Source: Rhodospirillales bacterium (GTDB lineage Bacteria; Pseudomonadota; Alphaproteobacteria; Rhodospirillales; WMHbin7). Taken from it: DNA of 36,429 nt. This document shows positions 8,829-16,618 of this stretch, piece after piece. Numbering within the stretch: the stretch's first letter is position 1; each line of letters starts with the position of its first letter. The notes under the pieces are model-generated. The model saw only the letters and a program-made list of their open reading frames with translations. It was not told the DNA's origin and did not search any database. Position numbers and translations under genes: made by a program. The stretch lies in contig JACRJC010000070.1 of NCBI GenBank assembly GCA_016215555.1, positions 1 to 36,429 of the forward strand, written 5' to 3'.

Positions 8829-9880
8829 TCAAGGCACTGATCCGCGATAACGGACCAATCTCGGTCGAGCGTTTCATGGCGATGGCGATCAGCGCCTATT
8901 ACGCCAAGGGCACCGCCTTCGGACGCCAGGGCGATTTCACCACGGCCCCGGAAATCAGCCAGGTCTTCGGCGAATTGATCGGCGTCTGGTGCTGCCTGGT
9001 CTGGGAGAGCCTGGGCCGGCCCGCCCCCTTTCACCTGGTCGAGTTGGGACCGGGGCGGGGAACCTTGATGGCCGATCTGTTGCGTTCCTCAACCATCATG
9101 CCGGGTTTTCTGACATCGGCAAGGCTGCATCTGGTCGAAACCAGCCCCGCATTGCGTGCCCAACAGGCCGAGACGTTGAAACCCCATGCGCCCATCTGGC
9201 ACGAGACTCTGAGGTCGGTGCCCATGGATGCGCCGCTGATTGTGGTCGCCAATGAATTCCTGGATGCGCTTCCCATACGCCAGTATGTCCGCAAGAGCGG
9301 CGCCTGGTTCGAGCGCCTGGTTGGATTGGCAAAGAACGGCGCGCTGGAATTCCAGACGGCGGACGAAGCCGAGGCCATCTTGTCTCAGCCCGGCTTTTTG
9401 CGAAACGTCCCCGATGGCGCGGTCTGGGAAACCAATCCGCAAGCCCTGGCCCTGGTCGATGATCTGTCTTCAAGGCTGCGCTTGCAAGGCGGCGGCGCTC
9501 TTTTCATCGATTACGGGCCCCTGGAAAGCGGGCTGGGCGACAGTTTGCAGGCCGTCAAGGGCCATGCTTTCACCCCCGTCCTGGCCGAGCCCGGCCTGGC
9601 CGATCTGACGGCGCATGTCGATTTCGCAGCCCTGGCCCGCCGGGCCCGCGAATCGGGCCTGAAAGACTGGGGTCCGGTGCCGCAGGGCGTGTGGCTGCAG
9701 CGCCTCGGCATCGCGCCCCGCACCAGCCAACTGGCGGCAACGGCCAGCCAGGATCGGCGGGATTTGCTGGTCTCGGCAAGCAGACGCTTGATCGATCCGC
9801 AAGAAATGGGCACTCTGTTCAAGGTATTGGCCCTGGCCGCGCCCTGCCTTTCGCTTCCACCCGGCTTCGAGGTGACATGA
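8813..9880 (+). CDS. SAM-dependent methyltransferase, MidA/NDUFAF7 family (COG1565, DUF185)
   Basis: This is a 355-residue class I methyltransferase. The glycine-rich SAM motif LVELGPGRGTLM is clear. The family markers GDFTTAPEISQVFGELIG near the N-terminus and ANEFLDALPI in the middle are present. Mitochondrial NDUFAF7 of this family dimethylates an arginine of the complex I subunit NDUFS2; a similar role in alphaproteobacteria is plausible but inferred. The ATG at 8813 lies inside the end of lgt, and the gene ends in an ATGA overlap with pgeF. Confidence 0.88.
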   Translation: MQEGLIKALIRDNGPISVERFMAMAISAYYAKGTAFGRQGDFTTAPEISQVFGELIGVWCCLVWESLGRPAPFHLVELGPGRGTLMADLLRSSTIMPGFLTSARLHLVETSPALRAQQAETLKPHAPIWHETLRSVPMDAPLIVVANEFLDALPIRQYVRKSGAWFERLVGLAKNGALEFQTADEAEAILSQPGFLRNVPDGAVWETNPQALALVDDLSSRLRLQGGGALFIDYGPLESGLGDSLQAVKGHAFTPVLAEPGLADLTAHVDFAALARRARESGLKDWGPVPQGVWLQRLGIAPRTSQLAATASQDRRDLLVSASRRLIDPQEMGTLFKVLALAAPCLSLPPGFEVT

Positions 9881-10644
9881 TCTCCGTCTCCGCCCTCAAT
9901 GACGTTTCCCGTGTCCGCCACGGATTCTTCACCCGCCAGGGCGGGGTCAGCGACGGCGTCTATGAATCGCTGAATTGCGGCTACGGCTCGGGCGACGACA
10001 AGGACAAAGTGACCGCCAACCGCAAGATGGCGCTGGCGATGATGGATCAGCCGCTGTCCTCGCTGGTCACCGTGCGCCAGGAACACACCATCCGCGCCGT
10101 TGTCGTCGATGCGCCCTTCGCCGAGGATCAGCGCCCGGTCGCCGACGCCCTGGTGACCAACAAGAAGAATCTCGTGCTGGGCGTGCTGACGGCCGATTGC
10201 GCGCCGGTGCTGTTCGCCGACGGCAAGGCCGGCGTCATCGCGGCGGCGCATGCCGGCTGGCGCGGCGCCCTGGCCGGCATTCTGGAAGCGACACTCAAGG
10301 AGATGACCAATCTCGGCGCCAAGCATCAAAGCATCGTCGTCGGCATCGGCCCTTCGATCACCCGCCGTTCCTACGAAGTCAGCCGCGATTTCGTCACCGC
10401 CTTCATGGCCGAAAACGACGAGAACGGCTACTTCTTCATGGAATCGGTGGTCGAGGGCCGCTACAAATTCGACCTGCCGGGCTATATCTCGCGCAAGCTG
10501 TCCAGGCTTGGCGTTTCCACCGTCACCCACACGCCCTGCGACACGTGCCTGGAAGCCGACCGTTTTTTCAGCTATCGCCGCTCGTGCCTGATGGGCGAGA
10601 CGACCTATGGCCGCCAATTGTCGGCCATCGTCATCGAGGAATGA
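9877..10644 (+). CDS. pgeF: Peptidoglycan editing factor PgeF (YfiH/laccase-domain family)
   Basis: This 255-residue protein belongs to the family formerly annotated as multicopper polyphenol oxidase. Work on E. coli YfiH indicates that it removes mis-incorporated L-Ser from peptidoglycan precursors. The metal-site residues are present: His70 in RQEHT, Cys108 in TADCAPVLF and His125 in AAHAGWRG. The start overlaps the preceding stop (ATGA at 9877), and the gene ends in another ATGA overlap with the lipoprotein gene. Position among lgt and hldD supports an envelope role. Confidence 0.92.
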   Translation: MISVSALNDVSRVRHGFFTRQGGVSDGVYESLNCGYGSGDDKDKVTANRKMALAMMDQPLSSLVTVRQEHTIRAVVVDAPFAEDQRPVADALVTNKKNLVLGVLTADCAPVLFADGKAGVIAAAHAGWRGALAGILEATLKEMTNLGAKHQSIVVGIGPSITRRSYEVSRDFVTAFMAENDENGYFFMESVVEGRYKFDLPGYISRKLSRLGVSTVTHTPCDTCLEADRFFSYRRSCLMGETTYGRQLSAIVIEE

Positions 10645-11612
10645 TATTTTATTATTTTATGTTTAGCCCCTCAGGCGCCGGGCGCGTTCCTACGGAACGC
10701 TTGGCTCTCGCGCCATTGGGCGCGCGGACCCTTGGTCCTCGTCGCTGCGCTCCGCTTCGTCTTTTTTTTCTGCTGGCCCTGCTTCTTCTCACCGCGGCCT
10801 GTCCGCAATTGCCGCAACCGTTCCAGCATGACCAGGCCAATCCCCTGTTGCTTCTGGATGGACGCGCCGGCGTTTTTCTCGCCTTCGACGAATCCGCCCC
10901 TGCAGCGCTGATTCCCGCCCTTCGCGCCGCTCTGATGAAACAGGATGTCCCGGTTTTCCTGGGCAAACCTCCCGCCGAAGCGCTGCCGCTGCGCCTTAAG
11001 CTGCGCAAGGCCGCCCCCCGAGCCGATACGGTCGAGTTGGAATTGTTCTGGGAACTTTACGACAGCGATGGGCTGGTCATCGACCATTACGACCAGAAGC
11101 TGCGCGTTGTCGCCGCTGATTGGGACAAGGGAGCGCCGGCGCTGATGAAGCGTCTGGCCGACGAGGCGGCTCCGCACCTCGCCCGCCTGATGCCGGTCGA
11201 AGAGGGGACAAGGCAAGACGAGGCGGCAACGCCCGGCCCGCGCCCGCGTCTGTTCGTGGCCGCCGTCGAAGGCGCGCCCGGCGACGGCAATGACGCCATG
11301 GCCCGCGCCATGCGCCTGTCCTTGTCGGCGAGCGGCATCGAGCTTGTGGAAAGCCCGGGTGACGGCATTTTTCAGCTAAAGGGCAAAGCCGCCGTCGCCC
11401 GGGCCGATTCCAGAAGCGAGAAGCTGCAGGTGGAATGGACGCTTCTGGATCCCAGGGGCGGCGAAATGGCCTCGATGGACCAGGAAGGTCTGGTCCCGCT
11501 GGGCCTTTTGCACAAGCCCTGGGGATCGCTGGCCGGCGAGATCGTGGCCGGCACCGCCATCGAATTGGCCGGCCTGCTGAAAGACGCCGCCAAGCCCCGC
11601 AAAAAACCTTAA
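10641..11612 (+). CDS. Lipoprotein of unknown function with a repeat-encoded signal-peptide N-region
   Basis: This 323-residue protein has the lipobox TAAC at Cys54, after a hydrophobic core that begins at residue 41 (LFFLLALLLL). The signal peptide is unusually long because residues 10-40 are encoded by a palindromic repeat at 10670-10759, which keeps the frame open and supplies several arginines. The mature part alternates strands and helices and has two similar-looking halves (residues about 60-185 and 200-315), but I recognise no family. The ATG at 10641 overlaps the pgeF stop. A TTG at 10701, inside the repeat, is the only other in-frame start near the leader. It is the last gene of the operon. 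Confidence 0.75.
   Translation: MIFYYFMFSPSGAGRVPTERLALAPLGARTLGPRRCAPLRLFFLLALLLLTAACPQLPQPFQHDQANPLLLLDGRAGVFLAFDESAPAALIPALRAALMKQDVPVFLGKPPAEALPLRLKLRKAAPRADTVELELFWELYDSDGLVIDHYDQKLRVVAADWDKGAPALMKRLADEAAPHLARLMPVEEGTRQDEAATPGPRPRLFVAAVEGAPGDGNDAMARAMRLSLSASGIELVESPGDGIFQLKGKAAVARADSRSEKLQVEWTLLDPRGGEMASMDQEGLVPLGLLHKPWGSLAGEIVAGTAIELAGLLKDAAKPRKKP
10670..10759 (+). repeat. Palindromic mosaic repeat inside a coding sequence
   Basis: Three hairpins lie in tandem: GCGTTCC-TAC-GGAACGC (10684-10700), GCGCC-ATTG-GGCGC (10710-10723) and GGACC-CTT-GGTCC (10726-10738). The element begins CTCAGGCGCCG and ends near TCGCTGCGCTCCG. A second element of the same architecture lies at 36288-36371 in the opposite orientation. 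The element is read in frame as residues 10-40 of the lipoprotein. Confidence 0.75.
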
Positions 11613-11644
11613 ACGATGTTGCAAAAGGAATGACCCGTATCGGC

Positions 11645-11758
11645 CATCCTTCGAGACGGCGGCTTTGCCGCCTCCTCAGGATGAGGTTCGTGGGCTTATT
11701 TCAAAGAGTCATCCTCATGCTGAGGAGGATGCGAAGCATCCGTCTCGAAGCACGAGGA
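11645..11758. repeat. Two inverted-repeat (REP-like) elements between operons
   Basis: Copy A (11645-11686) runs from CATCCTTCGAGAC through the apical hairpin GGCGGC-TTT-GCCGCC to CTCAGGATGAGG. Copy B (11711-11758) is in the opposite orientation, with apical hairpin GGATGC-GAA-GCATCC and the conserved GTCTCGAAG. Apical stems differ but remain paired, which is typical of REP-type families. Related copies lie at 16399-16566. The site is between the convergent lipoprotein and marR genes and fills the 172-bp spacer. Confidence 0.8.
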
Positions 11759-11784
11759 TAACGGGCGCTTTCTGCAAACTGGCT

Positions 11785-12219
11785 TTAAGTCAGATTGGCG
11801 TAGATGCGCCGCAGCAAGCTGTGCAGCTTGGCGACATCGCCGGGCGCCAGCCCTTCCTGGGCCGCCGCCTCGACCGCCATCGCCTGGGGAATCAGCGTTT
11901 CGGTGATTTTCTTTCCCTTGGCGGTCAGGCGCACCAGCACCGCCCTGGAATCCTCGTGACTTTTCTCGCGCTTCAACAGGCCGCGCTTTTCCATGCCGGC
12001 CAGCATGCGAGACAGCGTCGAGGTGTCGATGCTGGTATGGCGCGAAATCTCGGTCTGCATCAATTCGCCTTCATGCCAGACCGAGGCCAGCACCCGCCAT
12101 TGGCCGAGCGAAACATCCTGCGCCGCCAGATCAGCCTCGAAGGCGGTGACGATGCGCCCCGCCACCCGATTCAGCAGATAGGGCGTGAAGCGGTCGAGAT
12201 CGAATTCGGATCGGTCCAA
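11785..12219 (-). CDS. MarR-family transcriptional regulator
   Basis: This 144-residue protein has the winged helix-turn-helix of MarR at about residues 30-115: SLGQWRVLASVW, then MQTEISRHTSIDTSTLSRMLAGMEKRGLLKRE, then the wing DSRAVLVRLTAKG. The start appears to be TTG at 12219, with a G-rich ribosome binding site 6 bases upstream. No ATG or GTG is available before an in-frame stop. It is divergent from the aryl-acid ligase operon, and a perfect palindrome in the ligase promoter is its likely operator. MarR proteins beside such ligases usually repress until an aromatic acid or its CoA thioester binds; that role here is inferred. Confidence 0.9.
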   Translation of the reverse strand: MDRSEFDLDRFTPYLLNRVAGRIVTAFEADLAAQDVSLGQWRVLASVWHEGELMQTEISRHTSIDTSTLSRMLAGMEKRGLLKREKSHEDSRAVLVRLTAKGKKITETLIPQAMAVEAAAQEGLAPGDVAKLHSLLRRIYANLT

Positions 12220-12288
12220 CGGGAACCCCCTTGATCGGTCTCGAAACTATAGCCAAACCGCCGACAAGGCCGCCATAGAAAAACACGC

Positions 12289-12316
12289 TTGCTTTTGTTG
12301 CAAATGCAACTATCAT
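12289..12316 (+). promoter_or_regulatory. Ligase operon promoter with MarR operator in the spacer
   Basis: TTGCTT (12289-12294) and TATCAT (12311-12316) are spaced by 16 bp and resemble a sigma70 promoter. The perfect inverted repeat GTTGCA-AA-TGCAAC (12297-12310) fills almost the whole spacer. A bound dimer there would block polymerase. The ligase start is 36 bp downstream, with a GAGG site before it. Confidence 0.65.
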
Positions 12317-12351
12317 GGCGGCAACCAGAAACATCCAAGGGATGAGGCGTC

Positions 12352-13986
12352 ATGCTGGAAGGCTGCGTTCCCTGGCCCCAAGAGTTCGCCAAGCGTTACC
12401 GTGAACTGGGCCTGTGGCGGAATATCACACTGTTCGACATGCTGGAGGAATCGGCGGCCAAGTGGCCGGACCGCGTGGCTTTGACGGCGGGGGGCGAAGG
12501 CATCACCTATGCCCAATTGGTCGAGGGTTCGAAGCGGCTGGCCGGCGGACTGCACAGGCTTGGCCTGAAGCCCCTGGACCGCGTGGTTTTCCAGATTCAC
12601 AACTCGGCTGCTTTCGTCATCGCCTTCTTCGCGCTTATGCGCATCGGCGTCATTCCGGTCATGGCCCTGCCGCCGCACCGTCAGAATGAAATCCGCCATT
12701 TCCTGAAATTCTCGGGCGCCGTCGGCTATCTCATTCCCGATCAGGTGCGGGGTTTCGATTACCGGATCATGGCCGGGGAAATGGCCGCTGAAATTCCCAC
12801 CCTTCGGCATATTCTGGTGGCGGGCGCGGCCAAACCGGGGCAGACGTCGTTAAACGATCTGATGGCAGGAAACGATCCGCCACCCGCCTTTCGCCCCGAT
12901 CCCTCCGAAGTGGCCCTGATGCTGCTGTCGGGCGGCACCACGGCCCTGCCCAAGCTGATTCCCAGAACGCATAATGATTATGTGCTGAATGCCAGGCTGG
13001 CCGGCGAGGCCTGTCAATTTGGAACCGACACCGTTTATATGGCTGTGCTGCCGCTGGCGCATAATTATTCGCTGGCCTGCCCGGGCATGCTGGCCGTCTT
13101 CGCCCATGGCGGCCGCGTCGTGGTGTCGCCGGGCCACGATCCCGACGCCATCTTCGGACTGGTCGAGAAAGAGCGGGTGACCATCATTCCCGCCGCCGTG
13201 CCGCTGATCGCTTCCTGGGTCAATTCCGACATTCCCAAAAAATACGACCTGTCGTCCCTGCGTCTGGTGCAGAACGGCGGCGCCCGGCTGTCCACCGAAT
13301 TGCGCGTGAAATTGCGCGCCCATCTGGGATGCCTGACCCAGGAAGATTACGGCACCGCCGAGGGGCTGATCAACCTGACGCGCTTCGACGACCCCCTGGA
13401 GGTGCAACTGACCAGTTCCGGCCAGCCCATTTGCGACCAGGACGAAATCAAGGTGCTGGACGCCAACGGATTGGACGTGCCGGACGGCGAGCCCGGCGAG
13501 TTGGCGGTGCGCGGCCCCTATACCATCAGGGGCTATTACAACAACCCCGCCGCCAACGCCAAATCCTTCACGCCCGACGGCTTTTACAAGATGGGCGATG
13601 TGGTCAGAAAGCAGGGCCGCGTCATCTATGCCGAGGGGCGCAAGGGCGACCTCATCAATCGCGGCGGCGAGAAAATCAGCGTCGATGAGATCGAGAATCT
13701 GATTTTGAAACATCCGGCGGTCAAGGCGGTGGCTTTGGTCGCCATGTCCGACCCCATCTATGGCGAGAAGGCCTGCGCCTTCGCGACACTGAAGGATGAG
13801 GCCAAACTGTCCTTCCAAGAGTTGTCGCAATTCCTGTTGGCGCAGGGCATCGCCAAGTTCAAACTGCCGGAACGGCTGGAAGTTCTGGACGAATTCCCCG
13901 TCAGCCCCGCCGGAAAAATCCTGCGCCGGACCTTGCGCGACATGATCGAGGCCAAGCTGGCCGAAGAAAAAGGAAACCAGAAATGA
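12352..13986 (+). CDS. Aryl-acid adenylating enzyme / aryl-CoA ligase (EntE-like)
   Basis: This 544-residue ANL-superfamily enzyme activates an aromatic acid with ATP. It is closest in pattern to 2,3-dihydroxybenzoate-AMP ligases: the phosphate loop SGGTTALPK (193-201) is followed by LIPRTHNDY as in EntE, then YGTAEGLINLTR, RGPYTIRGYY, the hinge region NRGGEKIS, and the catalytic Lys522 in SPAGKILRR. The substrate-binding Asn238 (EntE Asn235) is kept. The position of EntE Ser240 is Cys243 here, as in salicylate-activating relatives. This suggests a 2-substituted monohydroxy- or amino-benzoate rather than 2,3-dihydroxybenzoate. No carrier protein or NRPS gene is nearby, so a CoA thioester product is likelier than a siderophore intermediate. 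It overlaps the next gene by ATGA. Confidence 0.88.
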   Translation: MLEGCVPWPQEFAKRYRELGLWRNITLFDMLEESAAKWPDRVALTAGGEGITYAQLVEGSKRLAGGLHRLGLKPLDRVVFQIHNSAAFVIAFFALMRIGVIPVMALPPHRQNEIRHFLKFSGAVGYLIPDQVRGFDYRIMAGEMAAEIPTLRHILVAGAAKPGQTSLNDLMAGNDPPPAFRPDPSEVALMLLSGGTTALPKLIPRTHNDYVLNARLAGEACQFGTDTVYMAVLPLAHNYSLACPGMLAVFAHGGRVVVSPGHDPDAIFGLVEKERVTIIPAAVPLIASWVNSDIPKKYDLSSLRLVQNGGARLSTELRVKLRAHLGCLTQEDYGTAEGLINLTRFDDPLEVQLTSSGQPICDQDEIKVLDANGLDVPDGEPGELAVRGPYTIRGYYNNPAANAKSFTPDGFYKMGDVVRKQGRVIYAEGRKGDLINRGGEKISVDEIENLILKHPAVKAVALVAMSDPIYGEKACAFATLKDEAKLSFQELSQFLLAQGIAKFKLPERLEVLDEFPVSPAGKILRRTLRDMIEAKLAEEKGNQK

Positions 13987-15959
13987 GCAAGCAATTCCCC
14001 GGCGAGGATCGTCTGCCCACCTTGTTCCAGCCCTATCAGTGGGGCCGGTTCCTGCTTAAGAACCGCGTCAAATACGGCGCTTGCTGCGTCTCGAACTATA
14101 ACGAGCGCGATGGCCATATCACGCCGCGCGAACTGGCCCGCACGCGGGTGATTTCCAAGACCGGCTGCGGCATGATCACCAATCAGGGCGCCTATCCCGA
14201 CCCCCGGGGCGAGGGCAAGGCCTATTTCCGCCAGGTCGCCATCCATGACGACAAATTCCTGCCCCAGTTTGAGGAAATCGCCAGCTTCATCCATGACGCC
14301 GGCGCCCTGGCCGTGCAGCAGATTCTGCATGCCGGACGCTATGGCGGCATCGATCTGGGCTATTGCGTCCAGCCTTCGGTGGTGCCGCAGACCCTGCCCC
14401 ATTTCCGTCCGCCGAGAGAGCTTTCCAAGGACGATATCCGCCAGACCATCAAGGAACATGCCGATGCCGCCAAGCGGGCGGTGAAGGCCGGTTTCGACGC
14501 CACCGAAATCACCAGCTTCATGGGCTATCTGCTGGCCAATTTCTGCTCGCGCTTCACCAACCAGCGGGCGGACGAATATGGCGGCAGCATCGAGAATCGC
14601 GGCCGTTTCATGCGCGAGATGATTACGGAAATCAAGAACGCGACGCCTGACAATCCGCTGATCGTGCGCCTGAACGGCACCGAGCTGATGGACCGCTGGG
14701 GCGGCAACAGCATGGACGAAAGCTTCGAGCTGATGCAACAGGCCGCCGATTGCGGCGTCGATATGATCAGCGTCACCGTGGGCTGGCAGGAAGCGCCGGA
14801 ATCTTCCATTGGCCGCGACATTCCGCCCGGCTATTGGAATCATCTGGCGGCCCGGGCCAAGAAGATGCTGCCCCATATGCCGATTACCTTCGGCGTGCGC
14901 CTGCCCAGCCCCGACATGGCCAATGACTGCATCGAGAAGGGCGAGTTCGATCTGTGGGAGGTTTGCCGCCCGCTGCTCTCGGACCCCGACATGCTGGAAA
15001 AGGTGCGCGAGGGCCGGGACGACGAAGTGCGCCGTTGCGTGGGCTCGCTCAACTGCTTGTCCCGCCTGTTCCGCGACCTGCCCTATACCTGCACGGTCAA
15101 TCCGGCCCTGGGCCACGAGGTCGAACCCGAATATCACATCACCCCGGCGGCCGTGAAAAAGAAGGTGATGGTGATCGGCGCCGGACCGGCGGGCATGGAA
15201 TGCGCCATCGCGGCCAGGGGACGCGGCCATGATGTCACGGTGTTCGAAGGAACCGACCGTATCGGCGGCGCCCTTTTGGGCTATGCCATGAATGATCTGG
15301 CCCACAAGGAAGATTTGCTGGACATCGTTCGCTATTACGAAACCATGGCGTCCAAGAAGGGGATCGAGGTCAAGCTCAACACCCGCATGGATCCCAAGAT
15401 GATGCGCAGCCTTTTGCATCAATACGACGTCGCCGTGGTGGCGACCGGGGCGCGCGTGGAATCCGAACGCTATCCCGCCTGCACGCAAGAAGGCCTGATG
15501 ATGGATGCCCGCGATGTGGCAATCGGCAAGACGACGCCGGGCCAGCGCGTCGTCATTCTGGGGGCGGGCAAGGTCGGTCTGACCATCGCCGAATCCCTGG
15601 CCACCAAGGGTCATGCCGTGACGCTGGTGGAATCGGAAAAGCGCATCGCCGGCGACGTCATGCCCAGCTTCAAATGGCGCCATTCGCAATGGGTGCAGGA
15701 ATTGAAGATCCCCACCCTGACCTCGGCCAGGGTGCTGGCCATCGGCGATGGCGGGGTGAAGGTCAGGAACGACAAGGGCGAGGAAAGCCTGATCGAAGCC
15801 GACACCGTCATCGCCTCCGGCCCCAGGCGCCCCAATCAGGAACTGATCCACGAATTGGAATGGATGATCGACGAGGTGCATGGCTGCGGTGATGCGATGG
15901 TGCCGCGCGGCCTGACCCAGGCCATCCATTACGGCTACTGGCTGGGGGTGCGCCTCTGA
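13983..15959 (+). CDS. NADH:flavin oxidoreductase, Old Yellow Enzyme / 2,4-dienoyl-CoA reductase type
   Basis: This 658-residue protein has three parts. Residues about 10-340 are an FMN-binding TIM barrel with Tyr182 in GYLLANF and the family signature FTNQRADEYGGSIENR. Next comes an iron-sulfur segment: Cys352, Cys358 and Cys370 followed by TVNP. From about 390 there is an FAD/NAD(H) module with VMVIGAGPAGMEC and a second dinucleotide motif, VVILGAGKVG, near 520. The trimethylamine-dehydrogenase pattern is C-x2-C-x2-C-x12-C, but here the second ligand is Ser355 and the last gap is x11. Relatives reduce enoyl- or dienoyl-CoA, demethylate amines or act on aryl-CoA. Following an aryl-acid ligase, reduction of an aryl-CoA or a derived dienoyl-CoA is plausible. 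Confidence 0.87.
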   Translation: MSKQFPGEDRLPTLFQPYQWGRFLLKNRVKYGACCVSNYNERDGHITPRELARTRVISKTGCGMITNQGAYPDPRGEGKAYFRQVAIHDDKFLPQFEEIASFIHDAGALAVQQILHAGRYGGIDLGYCVQPSVVPQTLPHFRPPRELSKDDIRQTIKEHADAAKRAVKAGFDATEITSFMGYLLANFCSRFTNQRADEYGGSIENRGRFMREMITEIKNATPDNPLIVRLNGTELMDRWGGNSMDESFELMQQAADCGVDMISVTVGWQEAPESSIGRDIPPGYWNHLAARAKKMLPHMPITFGVRLPSPDMANDCIEKGEFDLWEVCRPLLSDPDMLEKVREGRDDEVRRCVGSLNCLSRLFRDLPYTCTVNPALGHEVEPEYHITPAAVKKKVMVIGAGPAGMECAIAARGRGHDVTVFEGTDRIGGALLGYAMNDLAHKEDLLDIVRYYETMASKKGIEVKLNTRMDPKMMRSLLHQYDVAVVATGARVESERYPACTQEGLMMDARDVAIGKTTPGQRVVILGAGKVGLTIAESLATKGHAVTLVESEKRIAGDVMPSFKWRHSQWVQELKIPTLTSARVLAIGDGGVKVRNDKGEESLIEADTVIASGPRRPNQELIHELEWMIDEVHGCGDAMVPRGLTQAIHYGYWLGVRL

Positions 15960-16363
15960 TGACCTCGCCCGCCTCCTGGCAGCCCGTTTTCGATCGCCAC
16001 GCCAATCTGTTCGAGGCGTTGGAAGACGGGCGCTCGCTGGCGATGCTGGACAAGGCGACCTGGGATGCGGGAAAAGGCGAGGCCCTGTCTTGCAAGCTGG
16101 AAGGTGGGCGCATGCAAGCCCTTTCGGCGGCCTGGGAAGGGGCCGCCAAAACCGATGCCGACATGCTGTTCGTGGGACTTCGCGATTCACTGGCCCAGTT
16201 GGACGCAGCAGGGCCCGACCAGCGCATGAGCTTGTTAAAGGACAGCATCCATGAAGGCGAGGTGCTGTTCTTCGTCATGAAGACCAAATGCACGCTGATC
16301 GATGCGGGTTGGGAGGATTTTTTGGACTCGCTGGGTCTGGCCTTCATGGGGGCTTGCCGATGA
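15959..16363 (+). CDS. Hypothetical protein of the aryl-acid operon
   Basis: This 134-residue protein of unknown family starts with an ATG sharing one base with the preceding stop (TGATG at 15957-15961), so it is translationally coupled to the flavoprotein gene. It is mixed helical, without signal peptide or membrane segment. It has three cysteines (in LSCKLEG, TKCTLID and the C-terminal GACR) that form no recognisable metal motif. Residues FVMKTKCTLIDAGWEDFLDSLG near the end look like a compact helical region. The coupling argues for a job in the same pathway, for example as a subunit or chaperone, but this is a guess from position. Confidence 0.7.
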   Translation: MTSPASWQPVFDRHANLFEALEDGRSLAMLDKATWDAGKGEALSCKLEGGRMQALSAAWEGAAKTDADMLFVGLRDSLAQLDAAGPDQRMSLLKDSIHEGEVLFFVMKTKCTLIDAGWEDFLDSLGLAFMGACR

Positions 16364-16618
16364 GCAGCCATCTCGAAGCAGGTTTTTCCGAACGCCATCC
16401 TCACCCTTCGAGACGCTACGCTCCTCAGGGTGAGGTTTACCAGGATCACCTCATCCTGAGGAGGGCCGCAGGCTCGTCTCGAAGGATGAGGCGGGCTCTT
16501 CAGGGTGAAGCTTGTGGAAACTTCCTCATCCTGAGGAGGGCCGAAGGCCCGTCTCGAAGGATGAGGCGGTTTGTTCAACGGCAGGCTTATGTTTCCTTAT
16601 TCAGGGCCTGCCGATGAG
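16351..16618 (+). repeat. 14-bp direct repeats flanking a repeat-cluster insertion
   Basis: GGCTTGCCGATGAG (16351-16364) and GGCCTGCCGATGAG (16605-16618) match at 13 of 14 bases and bracket the repeat cluster. The left copy carries the stop of the 134-aa gene in ATGA context. The right copy carries the ATG of the four-cysteine gene in the same ATGA context. Removing one copy and the DNA between would restore an ATGA overlap, like the ligase/flavoprotein junction in this operon. Confidence 0.6.
16399..16566. repeat. Cluster of three REP-like inverted repeats
   Basis: Copy C (16399-16435) reads CCTCACCCTTCGAGAC to CTCAGGGTGAGG. Copy D (16449-16491) and copy E (16524-16566) each run from CCTCATCCTGAGGAGGGCC to GTCTCGAAGGATGAGG, with apical triplets GCA and GAA. 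They belong to the same family as 11645-11758. The 250 bp between the two genes contain little else, and readthrough frames here look non-coding. Confidence 0.82.

Noticed and set aside
9877-10644. Annotation as a multicopper laccase/polyphenol oxidase
   Set aside because: The sequence is YfiH/PgeF family and its operon context is cell-envelope; the oxidase label is a historical carry-over.
12352-13986. Siderophore biosynthesis locus based on the EntE-like ligase
   Set aside because: No isochorismate pathway, carrier protein, NRPS or TonB receptor gene is nearby, and the downstream partner is a reductase.
13758-16190. An 810-codon minus-strand open frame opposite the flavoprotein
   Set aside because: It is low-complexity and matches no family, while the opposite strand has clear domains and coupled starts; long antisense frames are common at this GC content.
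16399-16566. Repeat cluster considered as CRISPR or as a coding exon
   Set aside because: Units are imperfect palindromes with irregular spacing and no cas genes; frames through it are repeat translations.
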